A stretch of 41,376 bases of DNA from Clostridia bacterium (GTDB lineage: Bacteria; Bacillota; Clostridia; Peptostreptococcales; Acidaminobacteraceae), in assembly GCA_016937975.1 (NCBI GenBank), contig JAFGVN010000078.1, positions 1-41,376 on the forward strand, written 5' to 3'. Position 1 is the stretch's first letter. Every line of letters starts with the position of its first letter. The notes under the pieces are model-generated. The model made no database searches, was not told the origin of the DNA, and saw only the letters and a program-made list of their open reading frames with translations. Below, in pieces: positions 33,300 to 41,376 of the stretch. The translations under genes and the position numbers were made by a program.

Positions 33300-33316
33300 T
33301 TGGCACGGTTGTTGCT
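33300..33316 (+). promoter_or_regulatory. Sigma-54 (-24/-12) promoter of the ornithine operon
   Basis: TTGGCACGGTTGTTGCT matches the consensus TTGGCACG-N4-TTGCW, with GG and GC exactly 10 bp apart. Transcription would start near 33328, leaving a leader of about 68 nt before ord. Confidence 0.93.
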
Positions 33317-33395
33317 ATATATTGTTGTGGATAGAAAAATAATATTTCGTAATGAAATAATCAAATTTAAATTTTAAAATGTGGAGGTACTCAAA

Positions 33396-34445
33396 ATGAA
33401 AAAAGAAAACGTAAAAGTTGCTATTTGGGGTTTCGGGGCAATGGGCGGCGGTATGGCAGAAATGTTATTAACAAAAAAAGGTGTTGATATCGTGGGCATT
33501 TGCGATCGTCACGAATCTCGCGTTGGCAAGTCGATGTATGAAGTACTAGGTGTTGAAAAAGGTGACAGACCTGAAGTAATCATCTCAGATAAAATTGAAG
33601 AAGTTGTTTATCCAGGTGCTGCAGATATCGTTTTATGTGCTACTGATTCATTTACTAAAAATGCTTTCCCAAGATTAAAATATTGTTTAGAGCAAAAAAT
33701 CAATGTTATTTCTACTGCTGAAGAAATGTCATATCCACAAGCTCAAAACCCAGATTTAGCAAAACAATTAGATGAAATTGCTAAAGAAAATGGTGTTACA
33801 ATCTTAGGTACTGGTATTAACCCAGGTTTAATCATGGACTTATTAGTAGTAATCTTAACAGGTTGTATGACAAACTTAGACAGTGTAACTGCTAAGCGTG
33901 TTAACTCATTATCACCATTTGGTCATACTGTAATGGAAGAACAAGGTGTTGGTATTACAGTAGATGAGTTCAATGCTGGTGTTGAAAATGGTACATTAGC
34001 TGGTCATGTTGGTTTCGAGGAATCAATCGCTATGATTGCTGATGCAGTAGGTTGGAAAGTAGACAAAGTAGAAACTCAAATGAAACCAATCGTAACAGAT
34101 GTAGATAGAAAATCACCACATGGTTTTGCTGCTGCTGGCAATGTTGCAGGTGTAAACATGACTGGTCAAGGTTTTGTTGGTGGACAACCAATCATCGACA
34201 TGATTCACCCACAACAAATCGAACCTGAGCAAGTTGGCGTTAACACAGGTGACTACATAACTTTAAAAGGTTCTCCCGAAGTTAACATGGCAATCACACC
34301 AGAAGTTGAAGGTGGTTTAGGTACAATCGCAATGTGCGTAAACATGATTCCTCAAGTGATTAACTCTGAACCTGGTTTAAAAACTATGTTAGACTTACCA
34401 GTTCCAAGAGCTATTCAAGGTGATATGAGAGATAGAATTAAGTAA
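33396..34445 (+). CDS. ord: 2,4-diaminopentanoate dehydrogenase
   Basis: 349 aa from the ATG at 33396 with a GGAGG site; five codons upstream an in-frame start lacks one. The N-terminal Rossmann fold starts VAIWGFGAMGGGMAEML, typical of the dihydrodipicolinate-reductase-like amine dehydrogenases to which Ord belongs. ILGTGINPGLIMDLLV lies in the central region. It oxidatively deaminates (2R,4S)-2,4-diaminopentanoate to 2-amino-4-ketopentanoate with NAD(P)+. First gene of the sigma-54 operon. A strong GC hairpin follows at 34450. Confidence 0.95.
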   Translation: MKKENVKVAIWGFGAMGGGMAEMLLTKKGVDIVGICDRHESRVGKSMYEVLGVEKGDRPEVIISDKIEEVVYPGAADIVLCATDSFTKNAFPRLKYCLEQKINVISTAEEMSYPQAQNPDLAKQLDEIAKENGVTILGTGINPGLIMDLLVVILTGCMTNLDSVTAKRVNSLSPFGHTVMEEQGVGITVDEFNAGVENGTLAGHVGFEESIAMIADAVGWKVDKVETQMKPIVTDVDRKSPHGFAAAGNVAGVNMTGQGFVGGQPIIDMIHPQQIEPEQVGVNTGDYITLKGSPEVNMAITPEVEGGLGTIAMCVNMIPQVINSEPGLKTMLDLPVPRAIQGDMRDRIK

Positions 34446-34449
34446 TGGA

Positions 34450-34473
34450 CTTGGGGCTTTTGCCCCAAGCTTT
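34450..34473 (+). terminator. Hairpin between ord and ortA (possible attenuator or processing site)
   Basis: Perfect 8-bp stem CTTGGGGC / GCCCCAAG with a TTTT loop (34450-34469), followed only by CTTT. The T run is poor for a full terminator, so partial termination or 3' protection of ord mRNA is more likely. Confidence 0.6.
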
Positions 34474-34488
34474 ATGAAAGGTGATTGT

Positions 34489-34797
34489 ATGAAAGCAAAA
34501 AAAGGCGAATGGGTAAAAATACATAGTATTGTATTAAGACCTGAAGAAAGAGCACCACAAGTTCCTGAAGATACAAAAAAAGTGCCATTGGAAACTTGGG
34601 TGAAAGGTTTTTTAACAGAAGAAGCTTCATTAGGAGATATTGTTACTGTTAAAACATATACTGGTCGATTAGTAGAGGGTACACTTGTTGAAATCGCACC
34701 AACTTTCAAACATTCATTTGGTGAAAACGTACCTGAGTTATTACAAATTGGTATTCAATTGAGAGAGATTTTATTTGGAGGTGATGACAATGAGTAA
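34489..34797 (+). CDS. ortA: 2-amino-4-ketopentanoate thiolase, alpha subunit
   Basis: 102 aa from the ATG at 34489 with AAAGGTGAT; an ATG five codons earlier is too close to the hairpin to have a site. The small subunit shows the conserved start KGEWVKIHSIVL, then APQVPEDTKKVPLE and LGDIVTVKTYTGR. With OrtB it cleaves 2-amino-4-ketopentanoate with CoA to acetyl-CoA and alanine. Its last 8 bp overlap ortB, indicating coupled, stoichiometric synthesis. Confidence 0.95.
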   Translation: MKAKKGEWVKIHSIVLRPEERAPQVPEDTKKVPLETWVKGFLTEEASLGDIVTVKTYTGRLVEGTLVEIAPTFKHSFGENVPELLQIGIQLREILFGGDDNE

Positions 34798-36205
34798 TGC
34801 TTATGAATCTGTCATGTCTAGAAAAAATGAAATCATGAAAAAAGCAGTTGGTATCGATTATTCAGTATTTGAGTCAGGCCAAATCGCATTTGATTATGAA
34901 AAAATGATGCATGAAACGGGTTATACTTTGGAAGAAATGCAAAAAATTCAAGGTGAAACAGGGGTAGGTAATACACCTATTTATGAACTTAGAAACCTTA
35001 CTGCATTAGCCAGAAAATGTGCCAAAGAAGGAAAAGGAGCTCGCATCTTCTTGAAAGATGAAGGTTCAAATCCATCAGGATCATTTAAGGCAAGACGTGC
35101 AGCAAATGCTGTCTATCATGCTAAGAAACTTGGTTACAAAGGGGTCATTGCAGCAACAAGTGGTAACTATGGTGCAGCTGTAGCTTCTCAAGCGGCTATG
35201 CTTGGATTGAAATGTATCATTGTTCAAGAGTGCTATGACTCTAAACATGTTGGGCAACCTGAAATTATTGAAAAAGCAAGAAAATGTGAAGCATACGGTG
35301 CAGAAGTTGTTCAACTTTCAGTTGGACCGGAGTTGTTCTACTCATTCTTATTATTATTAGAAGAAACAGGATACTTCAATGCATCTCTATATACACCATT
35401 TGGTATTGCAGGGGTTGAAACTCTTGGTTATGAACTTGCCATTCAAATGCGTGAAAAAGTTGGAAGAGATCCAGACGTTGTGGTTTGTACCAATGCTGGT
35501 GGTGGTAATTTAACAGGTACTGCTCGTGGATTAAAGAAAGCTGGTGCAGAACATACACAAGTTGTTGCAGCAAGTGTAAATCTAAAAGGGTTACACATGG
35601 CAAGTGATGAACAATTCAACAGAAAGTCTTTTACAACTGGACATACAGGATTTGGTATGCCATTTACTACATGGCCAGATCGTTCAGATGTACCAAGATC
35701 TGCAGCTAGACCACTTCGTTATATGGACCGTTATGTAACGATCACACAAGGTGAAGTTTTCTACATGACAGAAGCTTTGGCTCAAATTGAAGGTCTAGAA
35801 AGAGGACCAGCTGGGAACACCTCCTTAGCTGCAGCGTTTTCCATTGCAATGGAAATGGACCAAGATCAGATTATTGTTGTTCAGGAAACAGAATATACGG
35901 GTGCTGGTAAACATATTCAACCACAATTATCATTTGCAAGACAAAATGGTATTGAACTTAAATTTGGACAACCACAAGATGAAGTGCCAGGTGAAAGCAT
36001 TATTTTACCGGAACATCCAAGGTTGATCCAAGCTCAAGATTTAGATTTAGTAAAAATCAGACAATCTTTAATTAAAAATGCAATCACACAAGGAGCTTAT
36101 ACTTCGATTTCACAAGAAGATTTAAGATTCTTAATGGAAGAAACAAATGCAGATGAGAGTTTTGTGAAGGAAACATTATCTGAATTAAATGTCACTGTAA
36201 AATAA
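34790..36205 (+). CDS. ortB: 2-amino-4-ketopentanoate thiolase, beta subunit (PLP enzyme)
   Basis: 471 aa from the ATG at 34790, with the GGAGGTGAT site inside ortA. It has the fold-type II PLP architecture of the threonine-synthase group: NPSGSFKARRAANAV with the Schiff-base lysine K100, ATSGNYGAAVASQAA, and the phosphate-binding loop NAGGGNLTG. EYTGAGKH follows near residue 365. It forms the catalytic subunit of the thiolase with OrtA, in the last step of the oxidative ornithine pathway. Confidence 0.96.
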   Translation: MSNAYESVMSRKNEIMKKAVGIDYSVFESGQIAFDYEKMMHETGYTLEEMQKIQGETGVGNTPIYELRNLTALARKCAKEGKGARIFLKDEGSNPSGSFKARRAANAVYHAKKLGYKGVIAATSGNYGAAVASQAAMLGLKCIIVQECYDSKHVGQPEIIEKARKCEAYGAEVVQLSVGPELFYSFLLLLEETGYFNASLYTPFGIAGVETLGYELAIQMREKVGRDPDVVVCTNAGGGNLTGTARGLKKAGAEHTQVVAASVNLKGLHMASDEQFNRKSFTTGHTGFGMPFTTWPDRSDVPRSAARPLRYMDRYVTITQGEVFYMTEALAQIEGLERGPAGNTSLAAAFSIAMEMDQDQIIVVQETEYTGAGKHIQPQLSFARQNGIELKFGQPQDEVPGESIILPEHPRLIQAQDLDLVKIRQSLIKNAITQGAYTSISQEDLRFLMEETNADESFVKETLSELNVTVK

Positions 36206-36223
36206 CATTGGTGGAGGGAATTC

Positions 36224-36601
36224 ATGAAGGGTTACTTGAAAAGATCTGATGATTTTCAAGAGCGTAGAAAGCATCTTGAAAACTTATCAAAAGAAGAATT
36301 AAGAGCTAGATTCTGGGAATTAGCAGAAAAAGCAGTTGATCCATTATTGGAGTTAGCTAAAACACATACATCACCTGCAGTTGAAAGATCTGTATTGTTA
36401 AGAATGGGCTTTTCTTCAATCGAAGCAAAACCATTAGTAGAAGGTGTAATGGATAGAGGTTTAATGGGCAAAGGTGCTGGTCACGTTGTTTATAGAGTAG
36501 CGAAAGAAAAGAACATTTCTGTTCGTCAAGCTGGTCTAGAAATGTTGGAAGGCAAGCACTGGGATGATGCTGTGGCTTACTTCAAAGGAGGTCAGAAATA
36601 A
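36224..36601 (+). CDS. oraS: D-ornithine 4,5-aminomutase, small subunit
   Basis: 125 aa, with the ATG preceded by GGAGGG, close to the roughly 120 aa of C. sticklandii OraS. It is an alpha-helical, charged protein with RSDDFQERRKHLENLSKEEL at the start and SPAVERSVLLRMGFSSIEAK in the middle. It supports the active site of OraE. The stop overlaps the oraE start by one base. Confidence 0.95.
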   Translation: MKGYLKRSDDFQERRKHLENLSKEELRARFWELAEKAVDPLLELAKTHTSPAVERSVLLRMGFSSIEAKPLVEGVMDRGLMGKGAGHVVYRVAKEKNISVRQAGLEMLEGKHWDDAVAYFKGGQK

Positions 36602-38802
36602 TGATAAAATATGATATTAACGAAAAAATGGATATCAGAGAAATTCTATCTGATCTTGAAAGCTACAGACCAAGAAGAAGAGGTTGGACTTGGAGAAAGA
36701 AAGTTGACAATCTTCAAATTGGTGAGCACACTTATACAGACTGTTCAGAGCCACTTAAAAATTCAATTGGTATCTCTGCTGCAGTAAGATATTTCAACAA
36801 CTTAGATCCTCAACCACAAGAAACCATTACAACTGAAATCGCTTCAGGTCGTTTTGAAGACGATATCAGAAGAATGAGAATGGCTGCATGGCATGGTGCT
36901 GACCATATCATGGTTATCAGAACAGCTGGTCAATCTCACTTTGATGGTTTAATCGAAGGTACGCCACAAGGTATCGGTGGTGTTCCTGTATCAAGAAAGC
37001 AAGTTAGAGCTCACAGAAAAGCATGTGACTTTATCGAAGAAGAAGTTGGTCGTCCAATCAACTACCATTCGTATGTATCAGGTGTTGCTGGTCCAGATAT
37101 CGCTGTTATGTTCGCTGAAGAAGGCGTTAACGGTGCACATCAAGATCCTCAATACAACGTTTTATACAGAAACATTAACATGGTTAGATCATTTGTTGAT
37201 GCTGCTGAATCAAAGAGTGTTATGGCTTGGGCTGATATGGCACAAATCGATGGTGCTCACAATGCCAATGCAACTGCAAGAGACGCTTGGAAAGTTATGC
37301 CAGAGTTAATCGTTCAACATGGTTTGAACTCAATTTTCTCTCACAAAGTTGGTATGAAGAAGGAAAACATCTGTTTATCTACAGTACCTCCAACAGCTGC
37401 TCCAATGCCTTGTACTAAGTATGACTTGCCATATGCTGTAGCGCTTCGTGAATTCTTTGATGAATACAGAATGAGAGCACAGCAAAATACAAAATATATC
37501 ACATCATCTTCAAGAGAAGCGACAGTGACTCATGTTATGAACATGATGATTTCAAAATTAACATCTGCTGATATTCAATCGACAATCACACCAGATGAAG
37601 GTAGAAACGTACCTTGGCATATGTTCAACATCGAAGCATGTGATACTGCTAAACAAACATTAGTAGGTTTAGATGGTATTTTAGATATGGTTGAATTAAA
37701 ATCAGAAGGTTTCTTACCAGAACAAGCTAGAGAGCTTCAAGAAAGAGCTGTATTATACTTAGAAGAATTACTTGAAGTGGGTGGTTACTTCGAAGCAGTA
37801 GAAAAAGGTTTCTTTGTTGACTCAGGTAAATACCCAGAAAGAAATGGTGACGGTATCGGTCGTCAAATCGATGGCGGTATCGGTGCTGGTACAGTATTTG
37901 AAAGAGACGCAGACTACTTTGCTCCAGTTACTGCTCACTATGGTAACAACAATATCGAGCAATATGGTTTAACGAATCCTGCTGATGCAATTGGTGGCTG
38001 TACTTTAGAAGATCCTGATAAAATCGTATTCATTGATGAATTAGATGATATGGATAACGTTTATAAGCGTCTTGATGAAAAAGAAGCTTATAGAAATACA
38101 AACTTAATCAAGCCAGAAGTTGAGTGGTTGGCAGATGGTACAGTTACAGTAGAAATGGTATTACCTACTGATCCAAGAACTGCTGAGTTTGCTGCAGTTG
38201 AATTTGCTAAGAAAATGAACTTAACAGACGTAGAAGTTATTCACGCTGAAGTACTTCATCCAATTGAAGGTTCAAGAGTTCAAGTTAAAGGTAAAGTGGA
38301 CTTCCACATTGACTTAGATAACTTAGTAATTCCACCACTTCCAGATGTATTAACTGAAGATGAAATCAGAGCTGCAATTGAAGAAAAATCAATGTTATTG
38401 GTTGCTGCAACTGTAGGCGAAGATGAGCATTCAGTTGGTTTAAGAGAAGTAATTGATATTAAGCATGGTGGTATCGAGAAGTGGGGTATTGATGTAGAAT
38501 ACTTGGGAACTTCTTGTCCAGTTGAAAAATTAGTAGATGCTGCTATCGAATTAAATGCTGATGGTATCTTAGCTTCTACAATCATTTCACATGATGATAT
38601 CCACTACAAAAACATGAAGCGTATTCATGAATATGCAATTGAAAAAGGTGTTAGAGATAAATTAATCATCTGTGCTGGTGGTACACAAGTAACCCCAGAA
38701 ATCGCAGTAGAAAATGGTATGGATCAAGGTTTTGGTAAATCAGACCGTGGTCAGGCTGTTGCTTCATTCTATGTAAAGAGAAGAGCTGAAAAAGAAGCAT
38801 AA
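36601..38802 (+). CDS. oraE: D-ornithine 4,5-aminomutase, large subunit (B12/PLP)
   Basis: 733 aa, with the GGAGG site inside oraS. An N-terminal TIM barrel binds PLP and substrate. The C-terminal Rossmann-like domain carries the cobalamin motif DEHSVG (DxHxxG) with cobalt-ligand H610. Eleven residues later K621 in IDIKHGG occupies the position of the PLP-Schiff-base lysine of the C. sticklandii enzyme (H618/K629 there). It migrates the 5-amino group of D-ornithine to C4, giving 2,4-diaminopentanoate. A strong terminator follows. Confidence 0.97.
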   Translation: MIKYDINEKMDIREILSDLESYRPRRRGWTWRKKVDNLQIGEHTYTDCSEPLKNSIGISAAVRYFNNLDPQPQETITTEIASGRFEDDIRRMRMAAWHGADHIMVIRTAGQSHFDGLIEGTPQGIGGVPVSRKQVRAHRKACDFIEEEVGRPINYHSYVSGVAGPDIAVMFAEEGVNGAHQDPQYNVLYRNINMVRSFVDAAESKSVMAWADMAQIDGAHNANATARDAWKVMPELIVQHGLNSIFSHKVGMKKENICLSTVPPTAAPMPCTKYDLPYAVALREFFDEYRMRAQQNTKYITSSSREATVTHVMNMMISKLTSADIQSTITPDEGRNVPWHMFNIEACDTAKQTLVGLDGILDMVELKSEGFLPEQARELQERAVLYLEELLEVGGYFEAVEKGFFVDSGKYPERNGDGIGRQIDGGIGAGTVFERDADYFAPVTAHYGNNNIEQYGLTNPADAIGGCTLEDPDKIVFIDELDDMDNVYKRLDEKEAYRNTNLIKPEVEWLADGTVTVEMVLPTDPRTAEFAAVEFAKKMNLTDVEVIHAEVLHPIEGSRVQVKGKVDFHIDLDNLVIPPLPDVLTEDEIRAAIEEKSMLLVAATVGEDEHSVGLREVIDIKHGGIEKWGIDVEYLGTSCPVEKLVDAAIELNADGILASTIISHDDIHYKNMKRIHEYAIEKGVRDKLIICAGGTQVTPEIAVENGMDQGFGKSDRGQAVASFYVKRRAEKEA

Positions 38803-38809
38803 GTATTAT

Positions 38810-38842
38810 GAGGTTCCTTACTTATGGTAAGGAACCTCTTTT
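38810..38842 (+). terminator. Intra-operon intrinsic terminator after oraE
   Basis: 12-bp stem GAGGTTCCTTAC / GTAAGGAACCTC (38810-38838), a 5-nt loop and TTTTAT. It lies 20 bp before the next gene, which points the same way and has no obvious promoter, so read-through would supply the last two genes. Confidence 0.88.
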
Positions 38843-38858
38843 ATAAAATGGAGGTATT

Positions 38859-40229
38859 ATGAATTTTGACATTTTAGTTGCGGAAATTGGAAGTACGACA
38901 ACGGTAGTCAATGCCTTTAGAAACCTTAACACAGATCATCCTGAGTTTGTAGGTCAAGGACAAGCACCAACCAGTGTAACAGAAGGAGATGTAAATATTG
39001 GCTTAAACAATGCCATATTGTCATTAAAAGAAAATTTAGGTGTAGACCAAGTGACTTATGAAAAAATGCTTGCAACCAGTTCAGCAGCAGGTGGTCTTAA
39101 AATGACTGTTCATGGTCTTGTTTATGATATGACTGCAAAAGCGGCAAAAGAAGCTGCTCTTGGCGCAGGTGCAAATATCCACTTGATTACAGCCGGTAAA
39201 TTAAGAAGAACTGATTTAAAGAAAATTGAAGAAGTACAACCGAACATCATCTTAATAGCAGGAGGTGTTGATTATGGGGAAAGAGAAACAGCCATAGAAA
39301 ATGCTGAGAAAATTGCTGCTATGCCTTTTAAAGTGCCTGTGATCTATGCAGGAAATGTAGAAAATCATGAAGAAATTAAGATTATTTTTGCAGATTATAA
39401 AAAAGAAGATATGTTATACATTGTTGAAAATGTATATCCTAAAATAGATTTACTCAATGTAGAACCTGCTAGAAAGGTTATACAAGATGTTTTTGAAGAG
39501 CATATTATTCATGCCCCTGGTATGGAACATATTAGGGATTTGGTAACAGGTCCAATTATTCCAACGCCTGGTGCTGTGATGGAAGCCTCAAAGCTATTAA
39601 AAAAGGACATTGGTGATCTAATGACCGTTGATGTCGGAGGTGCAACAACTGACATTCACTCCGTTACAGAAGGCAGTGAAGAAGTCAATAATCATCTTTT
39701 AGCGCCAGAACCAGTTGCCAAAAGAACCGTTGAAGGTGATCTAGGGGTTTATGTCAACATGAGAAATATTGTGGATATGATCACAAAGGAAAAATTAGCA
39801 GAGGATATGTCAAAATCAGTTGAGCATATTATCGAACTCATTGATCATCATTTACCTATACCTAAAACAGAAGCTCAAATTAAGTTTGTTGAACGTCTGA
39901 CAAAAGAGGCTGTAGAAGTATCTTCAAAACGACATGCAGGCGGTTATAGAAACCTATTTGCTGGTGGTGGGAAGAAGACTTTTGCAGAGGGCAAAGACTT
40001 AACAGCGATTAAGTATATTATCGGTACAGGTGGGGCTTTAACACGCTTGCCTGATCGTGTAGCTTTATTAAAGCAAGTTGCATTATGTAACAATGGGACT
40101 AAATTATTACCTACAACTGAAGCTGAGATTTTAATCGATAATGATTACATTATGGCTTCGTTAGGTGTTTTATCAAAAGAGAATGAAGAAGCAGCATTAA
40201 TGCTCATAAAAAAAAGCTTAGGCATTTAG
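38859..40229 (+). CDS. GlmL-related ornithine-degradation protein (mutase reactivation ATPase)
   Basis: 456 aa, with the ATG preceded by GGAGGT. An ASKHA-type ATPase fold shows phosphate-1 EIGSTTTVVNAF at residues 10-21 and phosphate-2 TVDVGGATTDIHSV near residue 257. It belongs to the MutL/GlmL group encoded beside glutamate mutase, here adapted to the ornithine pathway. It probably reactivates OraSE by exchanging damaged cobalamin in an ATP-dependent way; that role is inferred from family and position. It is expressed after an internal terminator, consistent with a need for less protein than the mutase itself. Confidence 0.9.
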   Translation: MNFDILVAEIGSTTTVVNAFRNLNTDHPEFVGQGQAPTSVTEGDVNIGLNNAILSLKENLGVDQVTYEKMLATSSAAGGLKMTVHGLVYDMTAKAAKEAALGAGANIHLITAGKLRRTDLKKIEEVQPNIILIAGGVDYGERETAIENAEKIAAMPFKVPVIYAGNVENHEEIKIIFADYKKEDMLYIVENVYPKIDLLNVEPARKVIQDVFEEHIIHAPGMEHIRDLVTGPIIPTPGAVMEASKLLKKDIGDLMTVDVGGATTDIHSVTEGSEEVNNHLLAPEPVAKRTVEGDLGVYVNMRNIVDMITKEKLAEDMSKSVEHIIELIDHHLPIPKTEAQIKFVERLTKEAVEVSSKRHAGGYRNLFAGGGKKTFAEGKDLTAIKYIIGTGGALTRLPDRVALLKQVALCNNGTKLLPTTEAEILIDNDYIMASLGVLSKENEEAALMLIKKSLGI

Positions 40230-40237
40230 GAGGAAGT

Positions 40238-41296
40238 ATGTACCCAAGATTAGTTGTGGATTTAAAGAAAGTAGAACATAACACACGTATTATCAGTGAT
40301 TCTTGTAAAACTCAAGGGGTTGATATCATGGGTGTAACAAAAGTATTTTGTGGTTTTGAAAAAATTGCAGAAGCAGAAGTTAAAGGTGGCATAAAATTTT
40401 TGGCAGATTCAAGAATTGAAAACCTCATGAAATTAAATGACTTATCAGCTGAAAAAGTATTGCTTCGATTACCTATGATCAGTCAGGCTAGTGAAGTTGT
40501 GAAGTATGCTGATATCAGTTTGAATTCAGAGTTAAAGACTATTCAAGCATTAAATGATGCGGCAAAAAAACAAGGTACAATCCATAAAATTATGCTTATG
40601 GTGGATTTAGGAGACCTAAGAGAGGGCATCCTACCCAATCAAGTCGATGTCGTTGTGACTGAAATTTTAAAATTAGATCACATAAAATTATATGGATTAG
40701 GTGTTAACTTAACTTGCTATGGTGGTGTTATTCCGAGTGAGAAAAACCTTGGCCAATTAGCTGAAATTGCAGATCACATTGAGAAAACATATGACATCCA
40801 ATTAGAAATGGTTTCAGGTGGCAACTCTTCCAGTTACTATTTGGTACCACAAGAGAAATTACCAAAGAAGATTAACAACTTAAGAATGGGTGAAATTTTA
40901 GTCCTTGGCAGAGAAACTGCTTATGGTGATGCTGTTGAAGATATGCATGATGATGCTTTTATCTTCGAAGCAGAAATTGTTGAATTAAAAGAAAAAGCTT
41001 CAGTGCCAACAGGTGATATCGGTATGGATGCTTTTGGTAACAAACCTACATTTGTGGATAAGGGTATTCGTAGAAGAGCGATTCTTGCTGCCGGAGTACA
41101 AGATGTTAAAGCAGCACAACTCATTCCAATGGATGATAAAATTGACTTTTTAGGTTCATCAAGTGATCATATGATTTGGGATGTTACAGATTCTGAGGAA
41201 AACTATGAAGTCGGGGATATTGTAAAATTCAAGTTGGAATATGGCTCCATGCTAAGCTTATTTACTTCAGAGTACATTCAAAAAGATTTTATTTAA
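40238..41296 (+). CDS. orr: Ornithine racemase
   Basis: 352 aa, with the ATG preceded by AGGAGGAAG 8 bp after the reactivase stop. It has the PLP-dependent alanine-racemase N-terminal barrel: start YPRLVVDLKKVEHNTRII, PLP lysine K35 in GVTKVFCG, MVDLGDLREG, and EMVSGGNSSSYYL toward the end of the barrel, with a C-terminal beta domain. It converts L-ornithine to the D form used by OraSE and so feeds the pathway. Last gene of the operon. Confidence 0.94.
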   Translation: MYPRLVVDLKKVEHNTRIISDSCKTQGVDIMGVTKVFCGFEKIAEAEVKGGIKFLADSRIENLMKLNDLSAEKVLLRLPMISQASEVVKYADISLNSELKTIQALNDAAKKQGTIHKIMLMVDLGDLREGILPNQVDVVVTEILKLDHIKLYGLGVNLTCYGGVIPSEKNLGQLAEIADHIEKTYDIQLEMVSGGNSSSYYLVPQEKLPKKINNLRMGEILVLGRETAYGDAVEDMHDDAFIFEAEIVELKEKASVPTGDIGMDAFGNKPTFVDKGIRRRAILAAGVQDVKAAQLIPMDDKIDFLGSSSDHMIWDVTDSEENYEVGDIVKFKLEYGSMLSLFTSEYIQKDFI

Positions 41297-41303
41297 CTGA
41301 AAA

Positions 41304-41365
41304 AATCAACTAATTCTCCCGCCTCTAAATGGAGTGAAGGCGGTGAGTCTCGCAGAGAGTTGATT
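41304..41365. other. Complex palindromic element after orr
   Basis: An outer stem AATCAACT / AGTTGATT (41304-41311 with 41358-41365) encloses CCGCCT / AGGCGG (41319-41324 with 41338-41343) and a small stem TCTC-GCA-GAGA (41348-41358), giving a three-way-junction look. On the minus strand the outer stem is followed by six T, as for a terminator of a convergent gene beyond the window; on the plus strand the T run is poor. Alternatives are an IS200/IS605-type end or a structured RNA. The window ends 11 bp later, so this cannot be settled here. Confidence 0.5.
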
Positions 41366-41376
41366 ATTAGCCATGA

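Noticed and set aside
1-41376. tRNA, rRNA, CRISPR arrays, transposases or phage genes
   Set aside because: None was recognised on either strand by reading; no transposase or integrase motifs occur in the long reading frames.

Overview
The window looks like chromosome from a low-GC, anaerobic, amino-acid-fermenting Firmicute of the class Clostridia. The evidence is AT-rich coding sequence, AGGAGG-type ribosome binding sites, intrinsic terminators after most genes, a c-di-GMP-I riboswitch, a chemoreceptor and a complete ornithine-oxidation operon of the Clostridium sticklandii type. No rRNA, tRNA, CRISPR array, prophage or intact insertion sequence was seen. The genus cannot be settled from the sequence alone. 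|| Region 1 (1-4300), housekeeping and stress: the 3' end of an unknown gene; a convergent short transcription unit with a c-di-GMP-I riboswitch and no convincing gene behind it; a free methionine-R-sulfoxide reductase; a DUF4349 lipoprotein; and htpG, which has a CIRCE-like operator next to a consensus sigma-A promoter and a perfectly duplicated terminator. || Region 2 (4600-18360), an alpha-glucan utilisation island: a LacI-family regulator, a GH31 alpha-glucosidase, 4-alpha-glucanotransferase and glycogen/maltodextrin phosphorylase, then a membrane-anchored type I pullulanase. A second, MalR-like LacI regulator follows. Divergent to it lie an alpha-amylase lipoprotein and an esterase. Three promoters carry LacI/CcpA-type operators of the TGCAAACG.TTGC. 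kind, so the island is probably one regulon. The anchored enzymes would open starch, glycogen or pullulan outside the cell, and MalQ, phosphorylase and GH31 would process maltodextrins inside. No sugar transporter or glycogen-synthesis gene is present. || Region 3 (18445-31600), mixed single-gene units: a TraB/GumN-type lipoprotein, a split ThrE-type threonine/serine exporter, an old-yellow-enzyme-family oxidoreductase, a DbpA-type DEAD-box helicase, a chemoreceptor, an unrecognised 283-aa protein, a GNAT acetyltransferase, a RseC-like membrane protein, an MFS exporter, a CD3324-family small DNA-binding protein, a structured leader with a 9-codon ORF and terminator, an aminoglycoside-phosphotransferase-like gene broken by one in-frame stop, and an HtrA protease. 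|| Region 4 (31731-41296), oxidative ornithine degradation: a PAS-AAA+-Fis sigma-54 activator followed by two perfect 14-bp palindromes, a near-consensus -24/-12 promoter, then ord, ortA, ortB, oraS, oraE, a GlmL-related reactivation ATPase and orr. L-ornithine is racemised by Orr, rearranged by OraSE (B12 and PLP) to 2,4-diaminopentanoate, oxidised by Ord and cleaved by OrtAB to acetyl-CoA and alanine. Strong hairpins between ord and ortA and between oraE and the reactivase gene suggest graded expression within the operon. The window ends in a structured palindromic element.
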